A stretch of DNA of 52,077 nt from an uncultured Peptostreptococcaceae bacterium (GCA_905235115.1 CAJOKT010000006.1:1-52077); one strand, 5' to 3'. Shown: positions 17,593 through 26,887, numbered from the stretch's first letter. Made by a program: numbers and translations. Notes: generated from the sequence alone by a model not told the origin.

Positions 17593-19458
17593 CTATTCTT
17601 TCTTCAGCTTCAGTATCACGATCTCCATCCCTACGCCTCTTAGACTGAAACTCAGGTGGGCGCTGTCGTTGTAGGCGATGGTTCCCGTTTCGCTTTTGAG
17701 ATCGCCGGTTATGATCCGCTGGAAGATGGACCGTGAATCCCGGTCCATGTCGGGAAAGCCCATTTTGCCGGTAAGACCGAACAGGGAAGAGGAGTCGCTT
17801 ATGAGACATCTTGAAATGTAGTAGGTCCCGGAGGTCACCGGGAAACTGAGGCTGGCCTCCAGCTCATCCATGCATCCGGAGATGGCGTCGTAGGCCTGAT
17901 ATACAGTGGAGCTGGTCTCCATGAGACGCTCGGACTTTGAGTCATAGTTCATGACGAGTGCCATGTAGGTGGGGCAGACCCTGTCCAGCTTCATGACTGC
18001 GTGGTTGGGACCGAGAGACATGAGCTTGCCATCCATCAGTGACAGAAACTGGTAACCGTGATACAGGGTCTTTTTGATGCATGCCGATGCCAGACAGCCC
18101 GGCTGTCCCTTGAATATAACATTGGGATCTCCCTGGTCTCTCAGACGGACCCTGATCTCTCCGTTTATGCCGAAGAGATAGTCTTTGACGGCCTGGATGG
18201 GGGCCATGCAGGTGTCGTTACCGTAGTGGGGCACCCGCTCACGGGCGGGCCATGAGGCATGGGATGCGGTAACGGTATAACCGTTATTCCTGAGAAGAGC
18301 GGCGAGCCCTGTGTCTTCCTTCTCCAGATCCTCCGGGATGATGACTGTGACATCCGCGTCTCCGAAGAGCTCTCTAAGTGCCATCGGCAGGGAGTTTCCA
18401 AGAAATTCGTAGTCTTCGCCGGTGATGCTCACCGAAAAGGAAGGACTGAGGCTTGTGGCAGTCTCCCCGCTGCCGGAGATATCCAGATCAAGCCTGGATC
18501 TGCTGATCCTGGAGCTTGAAACGTCCTGGGATGTGATCATGGAAAGGGCGTCCTCGGTAAGAGAAATGGCCCTGCTGAGCGGCACGTCCTTCATGCTTCC
18601 CGGATGGTCGGGCCCCAATATGAGAGGTCTGCAGAGGACTCTGTGCTCCTCCGGGGAGTGGCCGAACCACTGCTCAAAATATTTTTTGTAGTAGGCAGTG
18701 GTGGAGAAGCCTGATTCTTTGGCGATAGCGCTGATCTTTTTATCTGTCTCAAGAAGCATGATCTCGGAACGCTCGGCTCTTGCGAAACAGAGAAAGTCCC
18801 GGAAGCTCATGCCCGTATACTCATGGATCAGGTGTGACAGATAGAAGGGAGACAGATGCTCCGCCTCGGACAGGTTCTGAAGGGTGATCTTTTCCGAATA
18901 GTTGGCGTATATGTAGTCTATGATGCGGCTGATCCGGTCGATGGTTATCTGGTTGCTGGATTCGAAGCCCACCACCACCTTGTCGGAAAGTGAGAACAGG
19001 TTGAAGTACTTGTTCAGATATTTGATCAGCTCGTTCATCTGATAGATGCACTGCTTCTTGTAGTCGAAATTCTTCTTCAGGTAGTCGTGAAGTATGGTCA
19101 GATAGAAGCGTCTCAGGGTATCGAACTTCTCGTCGTGAGGAACCTTGGAGTAGGTCCTGTAGCTGGAGTGAGACAGCTTGGGGAAGAACTGGGTAAAGAA
19201 GCTGTTGCTGATCTTTATGGAGCAGATCACGTTTTCTCCGGTATCGGAGCTTATGGAATGCACCTCATGACCGTTGTTGCAGAACAGATCGCCCTCGTGA
19301 AGATCATAGGTGCAGTATCCGCTTCTGAGAACCACCTGGCCCTCCAGCACGTAGACCAGCTCGATGTCCTGGTGGTAGTGCAGAGGGTAGTCCTTTACCT
19401 GCATGACACGTATCTGAAGCGGAAAGTCGTTTGAGTAGGAAGTTTTTTCAAGAAGCAT
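17593..19458 (-). CDS. AraC-family regulator with cupin sensor and long C-terminal domain
   Basis: 621 residues. Residues about 1-90 are a cupin ligand-sensing domain (PLHYHQDIELVYVLEGQVVLRSG..HEGDLFCNNGHEVHSI). Residues about 175-285 hold the double helix-turn-helix (NYSEKITLQNLSEAEHLSPFYLSHLIHEYTG, then KKISAIAKESGFSTTAYYKKYFEQWFGHSPEEHR). The last 330 residues are a separate domain of the kind that in related AraC proteins resembles glycosidase-like (GH39) folds; no catalytic pair was identified and it may only bind ligand. The start is ATG at 19458 with GGAGAACGAC upstream. It is divergent from the activase operon, whose promoter contains an inverted repeat, so it is the likely activator. 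Confidence 0.85.
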   Translation of the reverse strand: MLLEKTSYSNDFPLQIRVMQVKDYPLHYHQDIELVYVLEGQVVLRSGYCTYDLHEGDLFCNNGHEVHSISSDTGENVICSIKISNSFFTQFFPKLSHSSYRTYSKVPHDEKFDTLRRFYLTILHDYLKKNFDYKKQCIYQMNELIKYLNKYFNLFSLSDKVVVGFESSNQITIDRISRIIDYIYANYSEKITLQNLSEAEHLSPFYLSHLIHEYTGMSFRDFLCFARAERSEIMLLETDKKISAIAKESGFSTTAYYKKYFEQWFGHSPEEHRVLCRPLILGPDHPGSMKDVPLSRAISLTEDALSMITSQDVSSSRISRSRLDLDISGSGETATSLSPSFSVSITGEDYEFLGNSLPMALRELFGDADVTVIIPEDLEKEDTGLAALLRNNGYTVTASHASWPARERVPHYGNDTCMAPIQAVKDYLFGINGEIRVRLRDQGDPNVIFKGQPGCLASACIKKTLYHGYQFLSLMDGKLMSLGPNHAVMKLDRVCPTYMALVMNYDSKSERLMETSSTVYQAYDAISGCMDELEASLSFPVTSGTYYISRCLISDSSSLFGLTGKMGFPDMDRDSRSIFQRIITGDLKSETGTIAYNDSAHLSFSLRGVGMEIVILKLKKE

Positions 19459-19621
19459 GTCGTTCTCCTATATTCTGCCCGGGCCGCAAAACCTTCCCGC
19501 GCCGGCTGACTGAATGCCTGGGGGGCGGCTTTTGTAGTCTGTAAAATTGATTATTTTGCTATACACAGAATACCACGAATGGGCCTCTTAAGCAACAAAA
19601 TAACGTTTTCTGACAATTTTT

Positions 19622-19653
19622 CCGTTGAGAAGGATAACGGTATGAAATACAAT
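19622..19653 (+). promoter_or_regulatory. Promoter and operator of the GRE-activase operon
   Basis: TTGAGA (19625-19630), 17 nt, TACAAT (19648-19653). The inverted repeat CCGTT-N9-AACGG (19622-19640) covers the -35 box and is a candidate regulator site. Transcription would begin near 19660, only about 8 nt before the ATG at 19668, which argues for the later start at 19698. Confidence 0.6.
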
Positions 19654-19697
19654 ATTATCGGAACAGAATGACCAAAATCACTGTGATGGGAATAAAC

Positions 19698-20648
19698 ATG
19701 CAGAATATAGATGCAGCAAAAGATAATCTGACGGCGCTTATCGGAGGGATCCAGAAGTTTTCCACCGAGGACGGGCCGGGGATCAGGACCACGGTCTTCC
19801 TTAAGGGCTGTCCGCTGAACTGCAGGTGGTGCCACAATCCGGAGCTGATCAGCTTCGATCAGCAGCTGATCAGGATGCCCAACAGCTGCATCCACTGCGG
19901 CTACTGCATCGGGGTGTGTCCCAGGGGAGCAATATCAGCGGACGAAAACGGTCAGATCGTGATCGACTGGAAGCTTTGCGACAACTGTTTAAAATGCGCG
20001 GACAACTGCACCGCCAACGCTCTCAAGGCTGTGGCTCAGCGGATGACCGCTGAAGAGGTAATGGACAAGGTGGGGCAGGATGAGACCTTCTACGACAACA
20101 CCGGCGGCGGCATGACCGTGTCCGGAGGTGAACCTCTGGCTCAGGCCGCCTTTGCGGAGAAGCTGATAGAACTGGCCGGGGAGAAGGGTATCAGGGTGTG
20201 CCTGGACACCTCCGGCCTGGGAAGGACAGAGGATCTCATAAGGATTGCCTCCCACGGCAATCTGGAGTACGTGCTCTTTGACATGAAGTCCATAGATCCT
20301 GAAGTCCACAAAGAGTTTACCGGCGTGGACAACGGACCGATCCTGGAGAACCTCAGGACCCTGGCGGCAGATCCTGTGCTCAGGGAAAAGATCTGGATGC
20401 GCATGCCTCTGATCCACGGGGTAAACGATACCGACGGCATCGTTGAACGCACTGCGGAATTCTACAGGGAGAACGGGATGAAACGTGTCACCCTTCTTCC
20501 TTATCATACATTGGGCGCCTCAAAGAAGCGCAACATCGGAGGGGAGCCGGTAGAGTTCGAACCGCCCTCAGATGAAAGAGTAGAGGAGATCGGCCGGATC
20601 TTCAGAGAGAAAGCCGGAATGTACGTGGAGGTCCTGGGCAAGGTGTGA
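19698..20648 (+). CDS. Glycyl-radical-enzyme activating protein (radical SAM)
   Basis: 316 residues from this start. It uses S-adenosylmethionine and a [4Fe-4S] cluster to abstract hydrogen from a glycine of a partner enzyme. Seen are GIQKFSTEDGPGIRTTVFLKGCPLNCRWC with the CxxxCxxC triad, then a ferredoxin-like insert with two cluster motifs (CIHCGYCIGVCP and CDNCLKCADNC) as in activases of choline-lyase or hydroxyphenylacetate-decarboxylase-like systems, and the SAM-binding TVSGGEPL. Starts at 19668 or 19686 are also in frame but sit too near the predicted transcription start and lack a ribosome site; 19698 has GGGA seven bases upstream. No glycyl radical enzyme is encoded in the window. Confidence 0.85.
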   Translation: MQNIDAAKDNLTALIGGIQKFSTEDGPGIRTTVFLKGCPLNCRWCHNPELISFDQQLIRMPNSCIHCGYCIGVCPRGAISADENGQIVIDWKLCDNCLKCADNCTANALKAVAQRMTAEEVMDKVGQDETFYDNTGGGMTVSGGEPLAQAAFAEKLIELAGEKGIRVCLDTSGLGRTEDLIRIASHGNLEYVLFDMKSIDPEVHKEFTGVDNGPILENLRTLAADPVLREKIWMRMPLIHGVNDTDGIVERTAEFYRENGMKRVTLLPYHTLGASKKRNIGGEPVEFEPPSDERVEEIGRIFREKAGMYVEVLGKV

Positions 20649-20706
20649 TCCGGTGCGGATGTTTTGCACGGGAACTCAGGGCAAGGACATGAAAGGAGCA
20701 ATTCAT

Positions 20707-21873
20707 ATGAGAAGTCCTAAAGAACGAATAGAAGCAGTATTTCCCGAGATCAGGGAGATCGCTCATTATATCCATGAGCACCCGGAACTGGGCAATCAGG
20801 AGTTCGAAGCCTGTTCCAGACTCACCGGGCTTCTTGAGAAGCACGGCTTCACCGTCGAAAAAGGAGTCTGCGGACTGGAGACCGCCTTCATCGCATCCTA
20901 CAAGGGCGAGAAGCCGGGGCCGGTCATCGGATTCCCTGCGGAGTACGATGCTCTTCGCGGACTGGGCCACGCCTGCGGTCACAATCTGATCGGCACCCTG
21001 GCCTGCCTGACCGCCATCGCCATGAAGGACGCGGTGGATGAGTACGGCGGCGAGGTGAGAGTAATAGGGTCCCCGGCGGAGGAGACCATGGGCGCCAAGT
21101 GCATACTGGCAGAGAACGGCTACTACGACGATCTTGCCTGCGCCATCATGGGACATCCCTTCGGCACCCACGCTGCCAGCGGTATGATGGCTGCTCTGGA
21201 TTCCCAGAGATTCGAGTTCTTCGGCAAGTCTGCCCATACGGGCACAGCTCCCTGGGACGGAGTGAATGCCTTGAACGCTGTCATCGAGACCTTCAACGGC
21301 ATCAATGCTCTGAGACAGCACGTTACTCCTGATGCCAGAGTATCAGGCATCATCCCCAACGGCGGCACTGTCGGGAATGCAGTTCCGGACTACGCCAGCT
21401 GCGATTTCTATATAAGGGCCAACACATCCAGGTATGTCCACGGGTTCAGCGAGAAGATCAAGAACTGTGCGAGGGGTGCCGCTCTGGCCACGGGATGCGA
21501 GGTGAAGATCACCAACTTCGAGGGATATTACGATGACCTTCACACCAACGAGACCTTAAGCGCCAGATCCATGGCCCACTTCAGAGAAGCCGCTCCCGAT
21601 GCTGTGATCAGGGAAGTGGACTTCGGCGGTTCATCGGACATCGGAAACGTGAGCTACCGCTGCCCCACCATCCACCAGCTCTGGGATGTTACGGGAGACC
21701 CGGCCATAGGCATCCACACCAATGAGTTCTGCGCAGCGGCAGATACGGATTACGCTTATGAGCAGATGAAGCTGGTGGCTGAGGCGTTCGTCATGACCGG
21801 AGAGGATGCCCTGACCCAGCCGGAGTTCGTGGAAGCCATGAGGAAGGAATTCGTGGAGACCACGGCTATGTAA
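20707..21873 (+). CDS. M20-family amidohydrolase (AbgB-like)
   Basis: 388 residues. The metal-binding centre is FPAEYDALRGLGHACGHNLIGTL, followed by GSPAEETMGAKCI (catalytic-type glutamate pair), the lid domain with KSAHTGTAPWDGVNALNAV, and GGSSDIGNVSYRCPTIH. This is the aminobenzoyl-glutamate-hydrolase/carboxypeptidase subgroup, which cleaves N-acyl amino acids or small peptides. AAAGGAGCAATTCAT precedes the ATG. It is the second gene of the activase operon, 58 bp after it. It resembles the protein at 24752 in plan, suggesting an old duplication. Confidence 0.88.
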   Translation: MRSPKERIEAVFPEIREIAHYIHEHPELGNQEFEACSRLTGLLEKHGFTVEKGVCGLETAFIASYKGEKPGPVIGFPAEYDALRGLGHACGHNLIGTLACLTAIAMKDAVDEYGGEVRVIGSPAEETMGAKCILAENGYYDDLACAIMGHPFGTHAASGMMAALDSQRFEFFGKSAHTGTAPWDGVNALNAVIETFNGINALRQHVTPDARVSGIIPNGGTVGNAVPDYASCDFYIRANTSRYVHGFSEKIKNCARGAALATGCEVKITNFEGYYDDLHTNETLSARSMAHFREAAPDAVIREVDFGGSSDIGNVSYRCPTIHQLWDVTGDPAIGIHTNEFCAAADTDYAYEQMKLVAEAFVMTGEDALTQPEFVEAMRKEFVETTAM

Positions 21874-21943
21874 CAGTTTATTAATTACAGTTCATATATA
21901 CGGAATGATCGTATCAAATAAATGTTTTGACAGGAGGCAAAAA

Positions 21944-22711
21944 ATGGACTTTCAGGACAGAGTAGCTATCATCACGGGAGCGGCCGGCGGGATCGGATCG
22001 GCCTGCGTCAAAAAATTCTACGACGGAGGAGCCAAGGTGGCTCTTTTGGACATCAAAGAAGAGCTTTGCGAGAAGACAGTTGAGAAACTGGGACTGGACA
22101 ATGACAGAGTTCTCTGCCTGGCAGGCGACCTTGCCGATGAGGCTCAGGTCAAGGGTCTGGTGGAAAAGGTCCTGGAGCACTTCGGCACCATTGATATTCT
22201 CGTAAATACCGCAGGAATACAGGGTCCCACAGCCAGGATCGAGGAATATAAATATGAAGACATGAAGAAGATCATGAACATCAACTTCTTCGGAACACTT
22301 CTCATGATGCACTACACACTTCCTGTAATGCAGGCCAAGGGCAAGGGGGCCATCGTGAACTTCGGCTCCTGCTCCGGAATGTTCGGATACACCTTCGAGG
22401 TGGCCTACGGCGCATCCAAGGCTGCCATCATCGAGATCACCAAGACGGCTGCCGCCGAAAACGGCGTGAACGGCGTAAGGATCAACTCCATCTCACCGGG
22501 CTGGGTAGACACCGGAATGTACAGAGAGGTCATGGAGTCCTACAAGGGCAACGGCTTCGACGATCCCACGGACAACATCGTTCTCGGACCCATGGAGCGT
22601 CCCGCGACACCCATGGAGATGGCAAACTGCGTGGCATTCCTGTGCTCAGACGAAGCAAGCTTCGTAAACGGGACCAACTTCGTGGCTGACGGCGGAAAGA
22701 CCATCTGCTAG
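21944..22711 (+). CDS. Short-chain dehydrogenase/reductase (SDR)
   Basis: A 255-residue classical SDR. The NAD(P)-binding motif is ITGAAGGIGSACV, followed by LVNTAGIQG, the catalytic serine in NFGSCSGMFG, and YGASK (Tyr and Lys of the catalytic triad). The C-terminus VNGTNFVADGGKTIC is typical of 3-oxoacyl/alcohol dehydrogenases. The aspartate in ALLDIKEEL after strand two favours NAD over NADP. The ATG at 21944 follows CAGGAGGCAAAAA. It is third in the operon; the substrate may be an alcohol or ketone intermediate linked to the activase partner, which is inference. Confidence 0.88.
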   Translation: MDFQDRVAIITGAAGGIGSACVKKFYDGGAKVALLDIKEELCEKTVEKLGLDNDRVLCLAGDLADEAQVKGLVEKVLEHFGTIDILVNTAGIQGPTARIEEYKYEDMKKIMNINFFGTLLMMHYTLPVMQAKGKGAIVNFGSCSGMFGYTFEVAYGASKAAIIEITKTAAAENGVNGVRINSISPGWVDTGMYREVMESYKGNGFDDPTDNIVLGPMERPATPMEMANCVAFLCSDEASFVNGTNFVADGGKTIC

Positions 22712-22746
22712 TTAATATCTCAGGAAGGACATTGAGGAGGGAAAAC

Positions 22747-23271
22747 ATGAAAGATTACTATGCTCTTCCGGCTGAGGAAAAAGAGGCTCTCGTACAGAAG
22801 GCCTACGATGAAGCCCACAAGACCGAAACTTTATACGGAAACTGCATGCAGAGCGTGCTTAACGGACTGTATCTCACCTTCCCTGATATGGGGATCACGC
22901 CTGAGATGATCAAGGCAGGCTTCGGCCTGGCCGGCGGCTGCGGCTGCTGCCTGGAGGGGACCTGTGGCGCCCTGAACGCTGTGGCGTTCTGCATCAGCCT
23001 TTTCGACGGAAGACCGGTTACAGACTGGAGCGGAACTTACGATCCGGTGCACGCCAGGATCCGGGAGTTCGTTGAGATCTTCAGGGAGAGATACGAAGGG
23101 ATCCTCTGCAGCCAGGTGCTGACCCACAACATGGGCGCGGTCTATGACTGGAAGACTCCCGAGGGCCTCAAGGCCTACAACGACCACGACGGCACACCCC
23201 ACGATGCAGAGGTGGTGGGCTACTGCGCATCTTACGTTGCGAGGATGATCGTAAACGGAGAACTGAAGTAA
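22747..23271 (+). CDS. C_GCAxxG_C_C family protein
   Basis: 174 residues. It carries the cysteine pattern of this family: GNCMQSVL, then FGLAGGCGCCLEGTCGALNAVAF, then a later single cysteine (GILCSQV). Such proteins are thought to bind a metal or redox centre and often sit next to oxidoreductases; the biochemical role is not established. GAGGAGGGAAAAC precedes the ATG. It is the last gene of the activase-M20-SDR operon, closed by the terminator at 23287-23331. Confidence 0.8.
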   Translation: MKDYYALPAEEKEALVQKAYDEAHKTETLYGNCMQSVLNGLYLTFPDMGITPEMIKAGFGLAGGCGCCLEGTCGALNAVAFCISLFDGRPVTDWSGTYDPVHARIREFVEIFRERYEGILCSQVLTHNMGAVYDWKTPEGLKAYNDHDGTPHDAEVVGYCASYVARMIVNGELK

Positions 23272-23286
23272 GCAAAAGATAATGCA

Positions 23287-23331
23287 AAATATCCGGCAGG
23301 GGGGACAGAAATGTCCCCCTTGCATATTTTT
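23287..23331 (+). terminator. Terminator of the activase operon
   Basis: An extended stem: AAAATAT..GCAGGGGGGACA against TGTCCCCCTTGC..ATATTTTT, loop GAAA. The A-tract before it and T-tract after it make it potentially bidirectional. Confidence 0.88.
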
Positions 23332-23394
23332 GTGCAAAAGTGCAGGTTATTTGATATAATGAACGGGAAATACATACAAATCAGGAGGCATGTC

Positions 23395-24711
23395 TTGAAA
23401 GAACTTACATTTGAACAGCTAAACAGATTCAGGGAAGGCTTCGAGTCCGATCCTCACGCCAGAGCGGCCAACGCTGCCATGGCAAAGACGGAGCTGGCTG
23501 ATCTGGCGTATCTTCCCATGAAGGCCGCCCGACTCATGGGTGATTTCACTGTGGAGGTGAAGACGAAGGGTATCACCGCCCAGGAAAAGTCCGGCAGGTG
23601 CTGGATGTTCGCGGCCATGAATATTTTGCGTGAAGTGGCTGCGGAAAAGCTCGGGGTGGAGCAGTTCGAGTTTTCCGAGAACTACCTCGCCTTTTACGAT
23701 AAACTGGAAAAGACCAACAACTTCCTTGAGATGATCATAGAGAGTGCCGGGGAGAAGCTGGATTCTCACATCATGGAACATCTTCTGAACTTCGGATTCG
23801 GGGACGGCGGCTACTGGGAACAGGCTGTGGGGCTTATCAGGAAGTACGGCCTTGTGCCCAAGTACGTCATGCCGGAATCCTACCAGAGCTCCCACACGGA
23901 TAAGTTCATGACGCTTCTGAACAATACGGTCAGAAGATATGCCGCGGAGCTTAGGAACATGAAGGCGGAGGGATCGGACCGGGATGCCCTTGAGGAGGCA
24001 AAGGAACAGATGATGGCCGCGGTCTACAAGGCCGAGTGCATCGTGTTCGGAGAGCCGGTGAACAATTTCGACTTCGAGTACAGGGACAAGGACGGGGGCT
24101 ATCACGCGGACTACGGTCTGACTCCCGGGGAATTCTACGACAAATATGTCGGGGAGGATCTGGACAGGTTCGTAACGGTAATGAACGCCCCCACGGAAAA
24201 GATGGAGACAGGCAAGTACTATGTCTTCCACAACATGTGCTGCCAGGCGGGCATGGACCTGCATGCGCTGAATCTTACCGCTGAAGAGATGGAAGAGCTT
24301 GCCTTGGCGCAGCTTAAGGACGGAGTACCCGTATGGTTCGGCTGTGACTCCGGAGCCTTCGGCGACCGCAAAGCCGGTGTCTGGGATCCGGACAGCTTCG
24401 CATATTCCGAGCTTCTGGGCGGCCTGGACTGGAACATGGAAAAGAAGGAAAGGCTGGATTACAAACAGTCAGGCGCCACTCACGCCATGATCCTGGTGGG
24501 GGTAAACCTGGACAGAGACGGCTGTCCTGACCGCTGGAAGATCGAGAACAGCTGGGGCAAGGAAGTCGGCAGGGAGGGCTACTTCGTCGCCAGCGAGAAG
24601 TACTTCAGAGAATACGTTTACGAAGTCATAATCGACAGAAAATATCTAGATGACGAGCAGAGGGCGCTGCTTGAAACTGAACCCATAAGGCTGGAACCCT
24701 GGGAGGCCTGA
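23395..24711 (+). CDS. pepC: Aminopeptidase C (bleomycin-hydrolase-type cysteine peptidase)
   Basis: 438 residues of peptidase family C1B, a cytoplasmic homohexameric aminopeptidase that trims peptides. The catalytic residues are visible: the oxyanion glutamine and nucleophile in QEKSGRCWMFAAMN, the histidine in SGATHAMILVGV, and the asparagine in KIENSWGKEVG. The C-terminal EPIRLEPWEA tail occupies the cleft in this family. The start is TTG at 23395, seven bases after AGGAGG; the nearby ATG is out of frame. An extended -10 (TGATATAAT, 23352-23360) gives it its own promoter right after the preceding terminator. It probably heads an operon with the 24752 amidohydrolase. Confidence 0.93.
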   Translation: MKELTFEQLNRFREGFESDPHARAANAAMAKTELADLAYLPMKAARLMGDFTVEVKTKGITAQEKSGRCWMFAAMNILREVAAEKLGVEQFEFSENYLAFYDKLEKTNNFLEMIIESAGEKLDSHIMEHLLNFGFGDGGYWEQAVGLIRKYGLVPKYVMPESYQSSHTDKFMTLLNNTVRRYAAELRNMKAEGSDRDALEEAKEQMMAAVYKAECIVFGEPVNNFDFEYRDKDGGYHADYGLTPGEFYDKYVGEDLDRFVTVMNAPTEKMETGKYYVFHNMCCQAGMDLHALNLTAEEMEELALAQLKDGVPVWFGCDSGAFGDRKAGVWDPDSFAYSELLGGLDWNMEKKERLDYKQSGATHAMILVGVNLDRDGCPDRWKIENSWGKEVGREGYFVASEKYFREYVYEVIIDRKYLDDEQRALLETEPIRLEPWEA

Positions 24712-24751
24712 GAGCAGAGAAACGCCTCGCTGCTTCGAAATAAGGAAAGAA

Positions 24752-25945
24752 ATGGACAAGAAAGAAAGAGAAAAAAGTCTCCGGGAAGCCCTGGTGGCAC
24801 AGGCCGAAAGATTTGCCGCGGAAGCCATAGCCTTAAGCGATTCCATGGCTGATGAACCGGAGGTGAGCGCACAGGAATTCAAAAGTTCACAGAAGATCGT
24901 GGACGTGCTCAGGAAGCACGGCATCGAGACCGAGTATCCCTTCCACGGATTTCCCACCGCCTTCAAGGGGGTCATCAATCCAGATAAGGAGAACAGAATG
25001 TGTATCCTGACTGAGTACGACGCCCTGCGCGGTCTGGGCCACGCCTGCGGCCACTGTGCCAGCGGAAGCGCCAGCGTGCTCACTGCCCTGGCCCTGAACG
25101 AGCTCAGGGATCAGCTGGATTTCGGCGTGGACATCCTGGGGACCCCAGACGAGGAGTTCCTGGGAGACAAGGCCATGATGGCGGAGGACGGAGTGTTCGA
25201 CAACTATGACTTCGCGGTCATGGTGCACATGAACTACTTCACCTCAGCCTCCATGGAGTGCAGCGCCATAGACGGCTTCGTGTTCAAGTGGCACGGTGAG
25301 TCCGCCCACGCGGCCCTGGCGCCCTGGGAGGGCAGGAACGCCCTGAACGGCGCCAGACTTTTCCTGGACGCTGTGGACATGATGAGACAGCAGATGAAGC
25401 CTGATGTGCGTCTCCAGTACAATATCAACAAGGGAGGAGACGCTGCCAATATCATTCCGGATTATGCGGAGGCGGAATTCTATGCCAGAGCCCCCTACCG
25501 CAAAGATCTGAACCCCATTACAGCATGGGCCCTGGAGGCGGGAAAGGCCGCCGGCGTCATGTCCCGTACGGAGTTTGAAGTGTTCTCGGGTCCGCCATAC
25601 CATGACCTGCACGTGACTCCCGCGCAAAAAACTGTCGTAGAGAGCTGCATGGACGCCCTGGGCATAGACTACGTGGATCCTCCGAAGGGGGTGCTTGCGT
25701 CCTCGGACGTGGGAAACGTCAGCTACAGGTGTCCGGCCTTCCAGCCCACCATGTCCATCGGAAAGCCCTACAAGATCCACACTCCCGAATTCGCCGGCGA
25801 GATGAAGAAAGACAACGTTCACAGCGCCCTGCTCAGCTCCGCCAACCTGATGCTGGCCCTGGCGGCCAGACTTTACACCGATGATGAGGCGATGGAGGCA
25901 GTGAAGAGGGAGAACATTGCCATGAGAGAAGCGGCTGAACTATGA
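24752..25945 (+). CDS. M20-family amidohydrolase, second copy
   Basis: 397 residues. The centre reads LTEYDALRGLGHACGHCASGSASV, so the usual GHACGHN is GHACGHC here. It is followed by GTPDEEFLGDKAMM, ESAHAALAPWEGRNALNGA (lid domain), and ASSDVGNVSYRCPAFQP. The plan is the same as the 20707 protein. Predicted to cleave N-acyl amino acids or dipeptides. AAGGAAAGAA precedes the ATG. Its stop overlaps the start of the next gene (ATGA at 25942), indicating coupled translation. Confidence 0.88.
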   Translation: MDKKEREKSLREALVAQAERFAAEAIALSDSMADEPEVSAQEFKSSQKIVDVLRKHGIETEYPFHGFPTAFKGVINPDKENRMCILTEYDALRGLGHACGHCASGSASVLTALALNELRDQLDFGVDILGTPDEEFLGDKAMMAEDGVFDNYDFAVMVHMNYFTSASMECSAIDGFVFKWHGESAHAALAPWEGRNALNGARLFLDAVDMMRQQMKPDVRLQYNINKGGDAANIIPDYAEAEFYARAPYRKDLNPITAWALEAGKAAGVMSRTEFEVFSGPPYHDLHVTPAQKTVVESCMDALGIDYVDPPKGVLASSDVGNVSYRCPAFQPTMSIGKPYKIHTPEFAGEMKKDNVHSALLSSANLMLALAARLYTDDEAMEAVKRENIAMREAAEL

Positions 25946-26511
25946 CGGGATCTGAATTCGATTTTGAATACACGGTGAAGCGCTCCGAAAGACGCAGCTC
26001 TGCCATTCAGATCACGGATGACGGGAAGGTGCTGGTGAGAGTGCCGCGCTTTACGACGGACCGCGCTGTGAGGGATCTGCTCCGGGCCAAAAGATCCTGG
26101 ATCGAGAAGCACCTGGCAAAGATACGCGAGAGCAGATCCATCCTGGAGGGCAGGTTTTTTGAGGAAAAGGACCTTGCCGAGCTCAAAAAAAGGGCGAAGA
26201 AGGACATTCCTCCCAGGGTGGAGCATTACGCCGCCCTCATGGGCCTGACCTACGGCGGGATCTCCATCAGGGCCCAGCGGACCCGTTGGGGAAGCTGCTC
26301 CGCCAAGGGCAACCTGAACTTCAACTGCCTTCTGGTGCTGCTTCCGGACGAAGTGAGAGATTACGTGGTGGTCCACGAACTGGCCCATCTGAAGGAGATG
26401 AACCATTCGCCCCGCTTCTGGGCTGAGGTGGAGAAGATCATACCGGACTACCGGGTCCGGCGCGCCCGGCTCAGAGAACTGGGAAGACCGCTTATTTCAA
26501 TGATAAGATAG
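25942..26511 (+). CDS. YgjP-like (DUF45) metal-dependent hydrolase
   Basis: 189 residues. The zinc motif is VVHELAHLKEMNHSPRFWAEVE (HExxH with a downstream histidine). Just before it is RWGSCSAKGNLNFNCLLVLLP, the second hallmark of the YgjP/SprT-like family. Roles in this family remain unsettled, although the zincin fold suggests proteolysis. It starts in a four-base overlap with the M20 gene and ends ten bases before the zinc-ribbon gene. Confidence 0.88.
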   Translation: MTGSEFDFEYTVKRSERRSSAIQITDDGKVLVRVPRFTTDRAVRDLLRAKRSWIEKHLAKIRESRSILEGRFFEEKDLAELKKRAKKDIPPRVEHYAALMGLTYGGISIRAQRTRWGSCSAKGNLNFNCLLVLLPDEVRDYVVVHELAHLKEMNHSPRFWAEVEKIIPDYRVRRARLRELGRPLISMIR

Positions 26512-26521
26512 GAGAACGAAC

Positions 26522-26887
26522 ATGAAAAAGATCAAAGGCTGCATCGATCCCGAATGCATAGCAAAGAAAAAGAAACTGGTCTACGCCGCGGACGACTATT
26601 ACTGCTCCAAGTGCGGAGAGCCCATCTTCTACGTGTGCCGCTGGTGCCGCAAGCCCCTGAAAGAAGGGGACGGTGCATTTTGCGCTGACTGCCAGGCCAG
26701 GATGGACGCCCGCAGGCAGCAGGCGAAGGATACTGCCCTCAAGACGGGATCCACGGTAAAGAACGCCGCCACCAAAGCCTTTGGCTTCGTTACCGAGAAC
26801 GGCAGGAAATTCTATGAGGCCGCCATCCTGGGCGCTGAGGAGGAGGAAGACGTGCCGGAGTACAGCCCTGACGAGGGCGAGGAGTAG
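26522..26887 (+). CDS. Zinc-ribbon hypothetical protein with acidic tail
   Basis: 121 residues, not recognised beyond its cysteine pairs: CIDPEC, CSKC, CRWC and CADC, enough for two zinc ribbons in residues 7-60. A helical, Ala/Lys-rich stretch and an acidic end (EEEEDVPEYSPDEGEE) follow. AGGAGAACGAAC precedes the ATG. It is encoded tightly between the YgjP-like gene and the SGNH gene (stop directly adjoining the next ATG), so these form one operon. Confidence 0.7.
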   Translation: MKKIKGCIDPECIAKKKKLVYAADDYYCSKCGEPIFYVCRWCRKPLKEGDGAFCADCQARMDARRQQAKDTALKTGSTVKNAATKAFGFVTENGRKFYEAAILGAEEEEDVPEYSPDEGEE

